Source: Lepeophtheirus salmonis (lineage: Eukaryota > Arthropoda > Copepoda > Siphonostomatoida > Caligidae). From it: 64,000 nucleotides of DNA. Numbering within the stretch: the first letter of the stretch is position 1; each line of letters starts with the position of its first letter. Below are positions 25,040-36,900 of the stretch, in pieces. Location of the stretch: positions 41,284,492-41,348,491 of the forward strand of contig NC_052136.2 in the NCBI RefSeq assembly GCF_016086655.4, in the 5' to 3' direction. Both the position numbers and the translations under genes were made by a program. The notes under the pieces are model-generated. The model had not been told where the DNA came from and ran no database searches. It saw only the letters and a program-made list of their open reading frames with translations.

Positions 25040-25439
25040 TAATTTATGAGGTGAGTTAACACTAATATAATCTTGAACAAAAATCAAGAAAAGAGAGGAG
25101 GCCCAATTAATTTTTTACATCAGATATCCCATATATAGCCCAATAATTCAGGGTCATATTTCAATCAATTGATTTTAAATATTCAAATTTCTTGGATAAA
25201 GTGAGATACCCAAGAGTGTTAATTATAGTTCATAATCTTCATTCGATTTATGAGAATTATTTTTGCCTCGAAATGGCCTTTTACATACAATGCATCAACT
25301 TCTAATTATTTCATCATTGGGACTAAGATTGGTTACTACTATTTTAAGTACAAATTGCAGGGTCTCTACAAAGATTAATCCGAATAATTTGTTGATAGAC
25401 ATTCATGATAATTATTCGTTAGAGAATATTATAAGTGCA

Positions 25440-25510
25440 ATCACGACTCAAGTTTGGGGGAAATCATTCTAGCTTACTTTTGTGTTGACGGGGCACATAT
25501 AATCACTCTG
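25440..25510. repeat. Dispersed repeat, copy 2
   Basis: GGGAAATCATTCTAGCTTAC followed by TTTTGTGTTGACGGGGCAC. It is related to 6470-6540 and to about 54860-54895. Whole-genome copy number is unknown. Confidence 0.4.
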
Positions 25511-28500
25511 AAAAAAATTACCTAAAGAGTAATTCGTTCTAAATAATATATTTCATATATAATGATAAAAATAACTGAATAAAAAATACAAACGGAAACG
25601 CGATAATTTTCTCACACATTGAATAAGATGATAAATTTCTACATACATACACACTATGATTGGTGGTAGTAGTGCTTACATATATGTATACAAATTGCTC
25701 CCAGGCATTTTCTTTTATTTTGTTTTTTATTATCTTGGTAGTGGTGAACAAATGTACATATGACTGTAATTCATTTACAAGTAATATTTACAGGAAGGGT
25801 GGACGGACAGAGGGAAGAGAGAGAGAGAGAAAGAACAACGGTCCACGAATGGTGATGAAATGGTTTGCAAAAAAGAAGAAGAGTATATTTCGATAAGATA
25901 TACATAATATCACATTTTTATTTAATACCTATATAATTTTTAATAACTGTCGATTTTCTGCTTCTTCTTTTATCTTAATTGTATCTCACTACCTTTTCTG
26001 TTAGTTACTAGATGTTGGCTAATATAACGGATCAAAATCAGAAGACTGATATATTGGGTAAAATATACAAAATTTCCACCGTATCAGTATAGGTTGGCAG
26101 CTGAAGACAGATCTGCTAACAGATCTGAGATCCTCAGTTTATAAAAACTATGCACCTTGCTCGCAAATACGTTTGAATTTTCAAAAAAGGGAGAAATAAT
26201 TAATAGAGCAATTATATCTTGCAGATTACCAACTTATACTTCTTCTAGAATGTGTGTTCACGAGGATTTTGACAATTTGGTCATAGCCAGTCGTCACTTC
26301 TTTACTTCTAATAAAAAGATCGGGACTAAGTTTGCCCCCTTAGTCATAAGATTAGGTACAAAATCCAAGATAAGATTGATTCATTAGTAGAGATGGAAAA
26401 AATATTGTAATGGAACCTGAAAATGTGTTTTTTATTTTCCAAATCTGTTATTATCACAATAAGTATAAAGTCATCACTAGCGTATGAAAGACAAAGAATA
26501 ACACAGAGGTTTGTTGCGGAGTTATGAGTGTAATTCCTTGTTCGACTCTGAGTAGAACTCATGATGGAAAACGGAGCAATTATATCATGGCTAGATACGG
26601 GGTGGGGATTTTTTTTATTTCCTTCATCTCATAGCTGCTAGTAGGTAATTTTAATGAAACGACATTACACCTATGCGTCTCTCCTCCCAAACATTTTTCC
26701 AAATGTAAATTTTCAATTTTTTTTTATTAAACTGGCAGATTTCAATTATGGTCAGCTAAGCTGATCTTCTCCCAAACTAGGGAACTTTTTTTGTAACAAC
26801 TATTATCCACATGCGAAAAACTACTGTTTTTTTGTGATTGTAAAAGCTATTTGGATTAACGAAGTAGCTATTTAGTTGGAATTAAGTCAAGTTACTTTTG
26901 ATAGCTTAATAGTAGAGTTCATGCCTAATTTATCAAAGCTAGAAAACATCATTTATTCTGTGGAGGCCAGGCAAAAAACTGAAAAACATGTGTATAATTG
27001 GTTTTACAAATAGAGGGCAGTAGAGAGATGGAGGGCTTACTTTTTTTATTTACCTACATATATAGTCTCCTACCATCAGTCTGTAGGTATCTACGTTTTT
27101 TTACCCCTTTTTCACTGTGTATAACTACAATTTTCTGAGTTTAAGAGATATTTTTTTCTTAAAATATAAAATTAGAAGTCACTCATATCATGATGATGTC
27201 TCAGATTGTAATTAAATTTCAAGCATAAAAAATATAATGTACGTTTTGGGTGGTTAGATTGCTTATTCTATTTTCAAAAAAGGAGTCAAAGATTGTTGCA
27301 GCTGTGTCATGGAATTATAATTCCGTGGCTCACCTCATCAAGTGATTTAACAATTTCAATACGTAAAAATGCAAACCATTTGCATTTAAATTAAGTTAAT
27401 ATTGGTGGACTTGAAAGACTACGTAATTTTATGTTCCTCTCAGTTGTTCTCATATTAATTACTATTAATATAGTCAAAAAAATATTTGATAATCAGGTAA
27501 TAAAAAAAATTATTTTCCCTTTAAACATCCCATTTATAGCTGCACTTAAGGAAATACTGAGGATATAAGACAAAAAGACATAGATTATCGGCACAAAGTG
27601 ATAATGGTCATGATTTTTAAGACTAATTTGAGGTTAATTTCTATAAAAAAGTAAATTTTGAAAAAATTATACTATACATGTGAATATTCAAAAAAATAAA
27701 TAATAACATTCCAAAAATAATGAATAAAGAAAAAAAAATTGAATCATCTTGACATTTTTTGTATTTCAGATTGGTTTCAAATTTGCCAATTATAGTAAAG
27801 CTGTCGATAATATATTTGTATCTTTATTTATGGATTAATTATTCAGTTTTTGATTTTGATTAAGATGTAATTATTTGATTAACACATTTTGAAAAAAAAC
27901 ACATTATTATTAGTACATTTTAAAATACAAGATATATACTTTATACGTAACTATCAGCATAGATATATTTTAGTCTCGTTAAACATTCTTAGTATACTTA
28001 CATATTTCTTATCAAAATAAATTAAAGCTTAATTATATTGTGGTTAAATTTGAATTAAGTTTTAAAAAATACTAGTCTACGTTGGGACTAGATTTGAGGA
28101 AAAAATTTCCTTTCAAAAATTTCTCCTCTCTAGATCTCCCTTCCCAAGCATCCTTATAATTGTAAAGGTTAATTGCTGTTTTTTTAATAGTTTTTTTAAG
28201 CATAACGGTCAAGTTTGTCTTCCATAAAAATTGTTTCTTTTTTTAAATGATAAGATTACTAAAGCGTGATCTAATTGGTGAATCCATAGTTTATAACTAG
28301 TGATATGTCGGTTCTTATATAGGGAGTGATCCATTCGGGTCCCACTTGTCGGCCCTTAAAGAAGGTAAAATGGATTCCACGTGACGACATTGAAGGTGAT
28401 TCAATTATTCTGTTATAAAATAGAATAAATTATATAAATGTGTAAAGATATAATATTTTTGTATTATATTGCTTATTAATTAATAAAAACAGGGATATTC

Positions 28501-29538
28501 TTTGCAAGATATGTGCAATGCTCTCAATATATATCTGATATATTTTATTTGTTTTAATAAACCAACAACATTTTAAAGATACATCAAGGACTGAGATTTG
28601 TGAGGACATTCCCTAAGGGAGTTTGTGTAGTTAGTTTAGTTAATTGTTTGTAGCTTAAGACTTGAGCTAACTTGAGTTCAACCAATTCAACTTCAGGATC
28701 CTATCTTTCTATTAATAGGAAATTGAATGCTGACAACAATATACACTGTAAATTGGTATGTCGGTGGGAAAATACTGTGTTATTGCCTCTTATTGGTTAT
28801 TTGTATTCTGAAATTAGCTTTTGTTTTAAATTGTACCCGATTCCGTACTATTGAATGAAGAATTGGTACTAACTACCAGTTAATTTTAGGTCTTTTTTCT
28901 TTCTCTTTTTGAAGGAGAATTTAAGGTTGAGAGATATAGGTTACGATAAAAATTGCATTAGTCTTAAATGTATTAAACTTTATATTTTAATTTTTGTAAT
29001 AATAATAGATCTTTGTATTGCCCTGGGATGTAAAACAGGTTATCTGGGTTATGAAAAGACGAAAAATAATTATGCTGACATAAGTTCCCGTCGAATCTCA
29101 AGGAGAGAGAAATGGATAAAGGCCATTTAAATAGTTAGGACTGGTTCAACTTATCCTTGAGATACCAATGAACCTCTAATGCTGGATTCCTTCAAATATA
29201 TACTAGACCTCTCTGCACCATCAGAAATGTTATATAGTTGTTTAAAAAATATGCAAGTAATTCCTATACGAACACACCATTCCTCCGAAAATTTATTGTA
29301 GATTCAGAAAGCACTTACTATTTATTTGCTGCTTCCACTACTCAGCAAATGGAGGTGGAAGTCTTAATAAATAACATATCAAAGAAGAATGCTAATTCGG
29401 TCATAGTTTCTGTCACAATGCGAGCATAATTCCTGGCAAAACAATATCCGTAATCATTATTAATTTTGTTACAGTAAGGAGGGATCATGTTTGGGGAAAG
29501 TCATAATCGGAAAAACTTTCGTAAGAAAGATTGACATA

Positions 29539-29855
29539 CTCAAGGTTAATAGAAATACAAGGTTAGATCATCATATAATCGGGCTTGCTAGAATTTTCAA
29601 TCTGATGTAGAGTACAAACTGCTCGGCAAGTCAGGTAGATTTTGACAAAACACACAACCTTTCATAGTTTATGACGTCTCTATTGCTAGAATTTTCAATC
29701 TGATTTATCATACAGACTGCTGGGTAAGAAAAACAGATTTGGAGAAAACATGCAACCACTCATACACTATGACGTCTATTTTTAAAAGCGTGGTGGAAGT
29801 CAAACATAAGTCTTACACGCGTTATGGCATAATCTTGTATTTCTATTAACCTTGG
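29539..29855. mobile_element. TA-flanked MITE with inverted ends
   Basis: The left end has CAAGGTTAATAGAAATACAA and the right end is its inverted copy (TTGTATTTCTATTAACCTTG), giving arms of about 24 bases. TA precedes the left end (29537-29538) and follows the right end (29856-29857), the signature of Tc1/mariner-mobilised MITEs. There is no open frame inside. Most of the interior is a direct duplication of about 98 bases (29585-29778). About 317 bases long, non-coding and probably mobilised in trans. Confidence 0.75.
29585..29778. repeat. Two-copy tandem repeat (period 98) inside the MITE
   Basis: Copy 1 starts TTGCTAGAATTTTCAATCTG at 29585 and copy 2 starts with the same 20 bases at 29683. 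Both end in TATGACGTCT. The internal parts differ by scattered substitutions, so the duplication is old. Confidence 0.8.
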
Positions 29856-29900
29856 TACTACTGATATAAAAAAACATATCAAAATTGAATAGTACATTTT

Positions 29901-29970
29901 AAATATTATTTAGTATATAAAAGATAAGTTGAATGATATTTAGTATATAAAAGATAAGTTGAATATTATT
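29901..29970. repeat. Tandem repeat, period 30, two full copies
   Basis: The 24-base phrase starting TAGTATATAAAAGATAAGTT is identical at 29911 and 29941, and the preceding AATATTATT starts a third partial unit. It lies 46 bases downstream of the MITE. Confidence 0.8.
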
Positions 29971-30561
29971 TATTGAAATGTGTTAATTTGTTAAAAAGTA
30001 TTCTTGGCCTTATAATTTATCTTATTTTTCGAAAAAAAATTCTAATATTCAAACTTCGAAAAAAAATTATATGATTTATATAGTGCGTCTAGCTATATTT
30101 GTAAAATGACTCATGTATTTATTTATTTTGTTGTCCCATCCCTTGTTAGTTTATTCCAAGTAGAGATTTATGTAAAATTCCTCGTTATATGATTTCTCAT
30201 CTGATATGCAAAAAATAAATAAAGATAATATTCTACTATAATAATTATATATTATATAATATAAATATTATATAATTAATAAAATAATACTATTTTGCTA
30301 CTTCACCAACTAACAGCAAGAAAATCCACAATTCACGTTTTCTTTGTCACAAATGAAACAAGGGGTTTTATGTAGATTTGTATTGTTTGATTTATAACTA
30401 CTGGCGGTGGTTATGACTAACGATGATAAATAAAGCAGTAGAGGAAGCCCTATGCGGAATTTTGAGAGAGATTATATTAATAATAATATTTTTACATACT
30501 ATTTATTTTCTGGCTGAAAGTTGTTTGTTTGTCAGTTGTTTTTGGTGTTCATTATGGATCA

Positions 30562-30934
30562 ATGGTAATAGGTCATATGTGTAATGCCATGCCTTGTTTC
30601 AAACTCCGTTCAAGATGTTTTAAAATACGGACTTGCACATGTGTACGAGCCTCTGAGTGGTCCTCCTTCGTTCCTAAAGTATCCAGTGAATCTTTTGATG
30701 AAGAAGAAGGAAACTATGGTTCCATGGAGGAAGAAGTAAGGAGGAGGAGTAAGAAGACAAATATCAAGAACGGTCCTTCTGGTCAATGCCATCATTACTA
30801 TACCACATCAGTGCAGAAGGCCGACTCTTCATCTTCTTTCATTTCTTACCTCAAGTTTAAAACATTTTATTTGGAGGAGGACTCCTCTGGTGGTAGAGCT
30901 ACTCCTCTTTTTATTTCTCCTTCATCAAGGGGAT
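30562..30934 (+). CDS. Candidate first coding exon (middle promoter)
   Basis: The frame is open from 30487 and the first ATG is at 30562 (others at 30577 and 30589). It runs through Ser/Glu-rich sequence (VSSESFDEEEGNYGSMEEEV) to a strong donor, GGAT|GTGAGT, in phase 1. The next exon (31927) needs phase 1 and continues YKRFVNEGVIDMSSPSKS, so the join is in frame. The Cys-rich start (CNAMPCFKLRSRCFKIRTCTC) is unusual and could instead be 5' UTR read as protein. In that case translation may begin at 31959. No homologue was recognised. Confidence 0.5.
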
Positions 30935-33900
30935 GTGAGTCGTCTGCGCGTCCCTATCTTTGAAATGTTCATTACACAATATAAATAAATATAACCGGTT
31001 TTACTTTTTTGGTTTAAAAAAAAGAAACTTTCATTTTATAGTTACATATTTACAATTACGCACTCATAAGCGTCACATCCACCTCAATACTAATACCGAG
31101 TCCTTGAACAATTAACCCATAGAGGGGGAAATATTTGCCCTTTCAATGTTTAGAGAGAGAGAGAGAGAAAACAAAACAGGTTTGACATTGCCCAAAATGG
31201 AATGATTTTTGGTTGCCTTTTTGTTTTTATAGTTGATGAAATAATGATAGTCTGTGATTGCTTGTAATGACTATTTTTTATAATAATTATATATATTATG
31301 TATCCACCGGCCAATTTTATAATAAGGGCGTCATTAGGGGACTACTATTATGATTATTTTTTCTTTGGTAAGGGGGGTTGTTACAAGGATATTTCTTTGG
31401 AAGACAAATTTGATAGAATCTCAGGTTTTTTATAAATACCAAATTTGACAAATAACTGATTATTTTTCATCTTAGAATGATGACGTTTCAATTTTTTTAG
31501 ACAATACATCATACTATGAATATTCTTCAAGGGAGGAGGAGATGTCAATGGCCCTACAGTTCCGGCTCCACTTTATGTGTCCAATCAGTTCTTAAGCAAG
31601 CTAGAATGTTTTTCTCCTAAACTCACCAAACATATATATTCATGAAGTAATAGCAGTACGTTGTTCCCTCTTTGTCATTTAGTCATAATTAAGTTTCTTT
31701 ACTTATTTCTATTACCTACAAAATTAAGGATTGGTGTTTTCTTGCAATTAAGCTTGCAGCAGATGTTTGTACTGTTTAATATTAGTACATACTATCATTA
31801 AGTATATTTGACTTTTATATTTTTTGCAAATCAACCTTTTTTACAAACGTTTTATATGTACTCGACCAACCAACCAACCAAGCAATGAATAATAATCATC
31901 TCTTTTTCTCCTTCTTTTTATTACAGATAAACGTTTCGTCAATGAGGGTGTTATCGACATGTCGAGTCCTTCAAAGTCCATGTATCATCACCATTCATCC
32001 ATGATACAAAATCCTTCTTTCTCCTCTGTACCTGATAGGTAAGCACAACCTTTTTTTTATTTTGTGTTATCTGTTCATCATTTTCTTTAGTTAATAGGTA
32101 TACATACTCATAGAGTTAGACATGGCATATAGTGAAAAAATATGCATGTAATTTTTGCTATTTTGATAACAGATACTACATATTATATAATGCAAATACA
32201 TTATACCTATTTAAAAAGGGGAAAGCGTAATTATATTTAATACTAAAATATTTTTCGTTTTTTCATACATAGTAATGTATATATTTCTCAAAAAATTAAT
32301 TTATCTTCATTTCTTATTGCATGAGGACTGAGAAGGTATTATATTGAGTTACACTCTTGGGGGAAGTCGTGCAAAACATTTTCCGTAAAGACATGCACCT
32401 TTGGAATTTGTCTATTTTTTCCACTCATGTTTTTTTTTTTTTCCATGGACTAGAGTCTTTTTTTTTTAGAGCTTGTGACTTAACTTTGACTTGAAATTAT
32501 ATTGCTCATAGTTGACTTGAGACCTGCTCGGATAAACTATAAAATCTGCCACATGATATAATAAAATTATGATAAATCGAATCGACTCACTTGATTTGTC
32601 CAAGAGAGTAATACTTGTAACTTGGTCCCATGTCTGATGGAGGCAGACATGAATGAAAGAATAAATTAATGCTGATGAATAATTAAAAACAATGTATTTT
32701 ATTCATGTTTTCTCATATAATATACACTTTAAAAAGTTTAAGAGCCATTGATTTATATTATATTCATATAGCTCTCTCCAGTAGAACCTATTTCGAAAAC
32801 CTGGGAGAGGGTTGAAATTCCTTCCCTTGTCCCGTATATTATGTACATCCTTTTCCACCAGGTATGAAAATATCCGAAGAGGTTTTTTTTTTTTTTTAAA
32901 TAAATCAAACTCTTGTCTCGGACTTGAGCCAGACTCTTTCAACGGAGACTTTGAACTTGATTCAGACTCAAAGTGAGAACATGCAACTCAAATTTACAAA
33001 CTTCAGACTCGATTGGAACTCGAATTTAAATGTTTAATATATTCTTTATTTCAAATGATTATTTAAGCGCCATATATATATTTAAATGTTTGAATTTTAA
33101 TATTGATTCTGAAAATTTTGCATTGAGTTCGTATTTACAACTCGAGCTCCAGTCTACTTAAAATGAATCTTTAGACTTAGTGGAAAAAAACCTCGGGATT
33201 GTACTTGAACACTAGACTTTAGTGAATACCTCTGATTTGTTAGACAGACACATTTCCTTTGACTCATTTACCAACACATTCCGAGCATGAAATCTTACTA
33301 AAAATCCTTCATATTTTTTTAAATGGCTCATGGAAGAATATAGTTGTCAGTTAAACAAAATTAATTTTAACTTCTTCATATGTAGGCTAGTCTTGGTTCT
33401 AAATTTTTTGGTGATCTTCAAAAAAAAATTATTTGATATAATTTTATATTAGGTAGCTACATATGCAATTTCTTAACATTTTTGGAGGTATTTTAAAAGT
33501 TCTAAAAGTAGAGGGCAAGTCCCCAATGCACTCCTTAAAACCAACCCTGTGGCATTTACTTCAAGACTGATTACAGATTGAACAATGTACATTTTTTACA
33601 TGAGGTGGTATAAAAAGACGTCAACGTGAAGATGACTGCACTCTTAAATAAAAGCTAGTGATTTCTATCTAGCTCAGGGGCCACCAACACTTTTAAAGCT
33701 ACTTTAAGATTCCTAAAATACTTGAGGGCTACCTGCTCAAAAAAAATATATAAATGAATCTAGAAATTAAAAGCCTATAATATTTTTCAGTGGGCGACTG
33801 GGTACCCGCGGGCATATGGTTGATGACACTTAGTTACTCACCAAAGTTTCAGCCATTTTGGACGTGCGTTTGTTGTCGAACAGTCGTTTGAGTCAGTTGA

Positions 33901-36900
33901 TGTGAGTGTTTTTTTTTTGAAAATGGTGTCATTAAATATTTGTTTTTGAAATGGATTCAAATAATAGCAGACATATTAAAGTTTCTAGTATTAAAATTTG
34001 ACGCGTCTAATTAATCCAACTCAGAGTAATTGAGCTAAAAAGAAAAAGTGGGTCGTGAAGAGTTATTTTGCAGATAAAAATGCCGAGTACTATTTGGATG
34101 GGTTACAGAGATGCGAGCACCACTTTGAGAAGTGTGTAGAGTAACAGGGAGACTATGTCCAAAAATAAAAATTCAGAAAAAATTTCTTCTATCTATGTAG
34201 GTCAGAAACTTTTCAGACCATCTTCGTATATTTGTATATGCCGTAATGTGAGTTTTGATGAAACTCAATCCCCAATTTCATAGCTTCTTCCTCATCTCAT
34301 AGTTGACTGACTACAACTACATGACATATATAATACGATATTATGTACATTTGTTTTAGCTAGTCACACTCCAATGAACTCGATTTCCTGAACGAAGAAT
34401 TAATAATAACAACTACTAATAACATATTATATATATTAGAATTCCGTAGCTGCATGTACCTCCCTCTCATTGTGAGTGAATATGGTTCATGATTCCTTCG
34501 TTTCCTCCCTAAGCAAGCACCTGTTGCTGTTTGTGTAATTATGGTATATGGAAGATATTATTGGAAATAATAAGATCCGAAAGCTCTTCCTCACTCTCGC
34601 GTACGTGTGCAGCACGCTTGATCCAAAGCAAATGACGTGATGATGCTTATTGCTGCAGCAAGAGGATTCATTCAGTTTCAGGTGATTTTTGCCATGAGTA
34701 GTTGTGCTTCTTCATCCTTTCGTGTTTCTAATATTTATAGTCCTACCTCATCTCTGTGCACGTATCTTTATACAAAACTAAAAGCCAAAATTTGTCATTC
34801 TTCAAGGGTTCTATTTATTATTGTTCTATTGTAATTGAAAGGGGGGAATTGTTCAAAATGTATGGATACGTACAAAAATGATCTTATGACAAAGGATGAA
34901 GGTATTTTATAATGCAAAATATTGCAGATAGTATCTAATAGTGTTGGATTCGAGTCAAAGTTTTCGAGATTGGATAAGTTTGAGTTTTGGAGAATTTCCA
35001 CTTGTGCAATCTGGTAGTTTCTTCCTTTTAATACAAAAAGTTACTCATATTCTTTTAATAATGAAGGAGTGCCTCTAGTTTTTTAGTCTCCTTTTGATTG
35101 ATATTCATTACTCAGATGTTTCAAGTTTTGATTAACTATTCAAGTTCAAGTAGAGTCGAGTTCGAGTAATATCCATTATGTAGGTACTAATGTTGAGTTT
35201 TGTTCTGGAAATTCTTGATCGCTCTGAGACATTTAAAAATAAATAAATATATTTTTTTTTTTTGCCAAGATCGATCTAGACAAAATTCGTTCTTGGACCG
35301 AGTCTTAGCACTAATGGATACATATACAAGGAGAATAGGAAATTCCAATAGTTAATATAGAAATGTTGGTTATTTTTGCGCATAATTGTCATGAAATCTA
35401 ATATTGCCGTGTCAGACTGTTTATCTATTTAAATACGTACACATTTGAAGTAAGAACTATTTAGAGGTAACTAGTTGTTTCTGACCTCGAGCATATAGTA
35501 TGATGATGAGAGATATGTACCTATTTAACATTCCTGTTCTATGAATTATGCTTCGTCCGTCCCTTCGCTCCTTCTCTCTTAACTTTTTTAACGATCCACT
35601 TGTAATTTGAGAAAACGAGTATGTATCCAGTTCTCTGATGTAGTGGCCATGATGATCTCCACTACATCAGTGCATATTTTTTAATGTATTTATTATGATG
35701 GTGAAAGATAATTTTGGCTTTTTCTTGATTGATGTATGTACATATTATATTCTCGCTCAAGTAACATTTACCTCTGATGAAACAACACTATGAAATGCTT
35801 CAAGTTCATTCCCTCAAACCTCGTAAACAGTTGTCCATTGCTCGAGGTAAACCACACCGTCGACGCTTGAAAGAGACACAAACTTATAGCCGATCCTTGG
35901 ATCGGAGCGAGTCTACGGCCTTAATGAAACATTTACATTCAAAATTTAACAGCTGTGTTGAGCTTCGAAACGGATCTCATTCTAATTCTAAGTAGGTATA
36001 TTTAAGATAATATAATATATTCTCATATAAGCTGAAATTAACATGATGATGATGTATGTAGAATAATTTATAAATGTATTATTTATATGTAGGTATTGTA
36101 TATAACAAAATATTCAAAACTTTGTAGTAAACTCTACGCATAAATAATGAAAACTATGAATGGCTATTATTGTTGCTTGGTTTAAGATAATTTCCCCGTT
36201 TTATTTGCTATTTTCCTCCCCAATTTCTGTAAGGAGCTCTTGAATCCCTTTTTCCCTTCATCCCGGCACAGGGGCGTAGAATGGTCCTGATGACACTCTG
36301 ATTTCATGCATACATTCCAACTTCTCCGAAGTTGAACATTCCTCTGAAAATTTGACGCTAATTTCTCTGAATCACTTAACCTCCTCTCTCGTAGAACGAC
36401 TCCCTTTTTCCGTCCCCTCATACTCATACGTGGCGAAATGGAAGTAGGCGAGGGGGACTCATCCTCACTCCATCTATGTGTTCGTTCTGATATGTCGAGC
36501 TGATATTGTTCAAATATCTGACTTCCCCTTAGACTCTGAGTCAAATGTGGAATTATTGTCCTTTTAACTCGTCGAGGAGATGAAATCAGCGAGTCTTTGA
36601 CTCTCATCTCCATTTCCTTGTCTTTCATTTCATTTTGAGTGCTTTCAAGTATATAATTTGTTTCTTCTTCTGTTTCATCAAAGTTTACAACACTGGGAAC
36701 AGCGGTGGCGGCGTCAATACTCTTTGGATTGGTGGTGGTTTCCGATAGGGTTCGACTCCTTGACTCTTCTGAGAAGAAAGAAATGTAAGGTGAGGATCCA
36801 ATGGAGGAAGTTGAACTTTTTTTCCTATTCCTTCTCTGAAAATGTAGGTTTATACATAGATTTTATGTACACTTGAATAATATCTACTTCTTTCTTTGGT

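Larger units (their letters stand above)
23068..30486. other. Large intron or intergenic region upstream of the PLEKHA-like exons
   Basis: About 7.4 kb with no supportable gene. Open frames at 25263-25472, 26157-26387, 28672-28854, 28909-29130 and 29238-29429 (+) show no family features or paired splice signals. It carries a deleted mariner (24443-25039), a MITE (29539-29855), a short tandem repeat (29901-29970) and a dispersed repeat near 25443. Confidence 0.45.
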
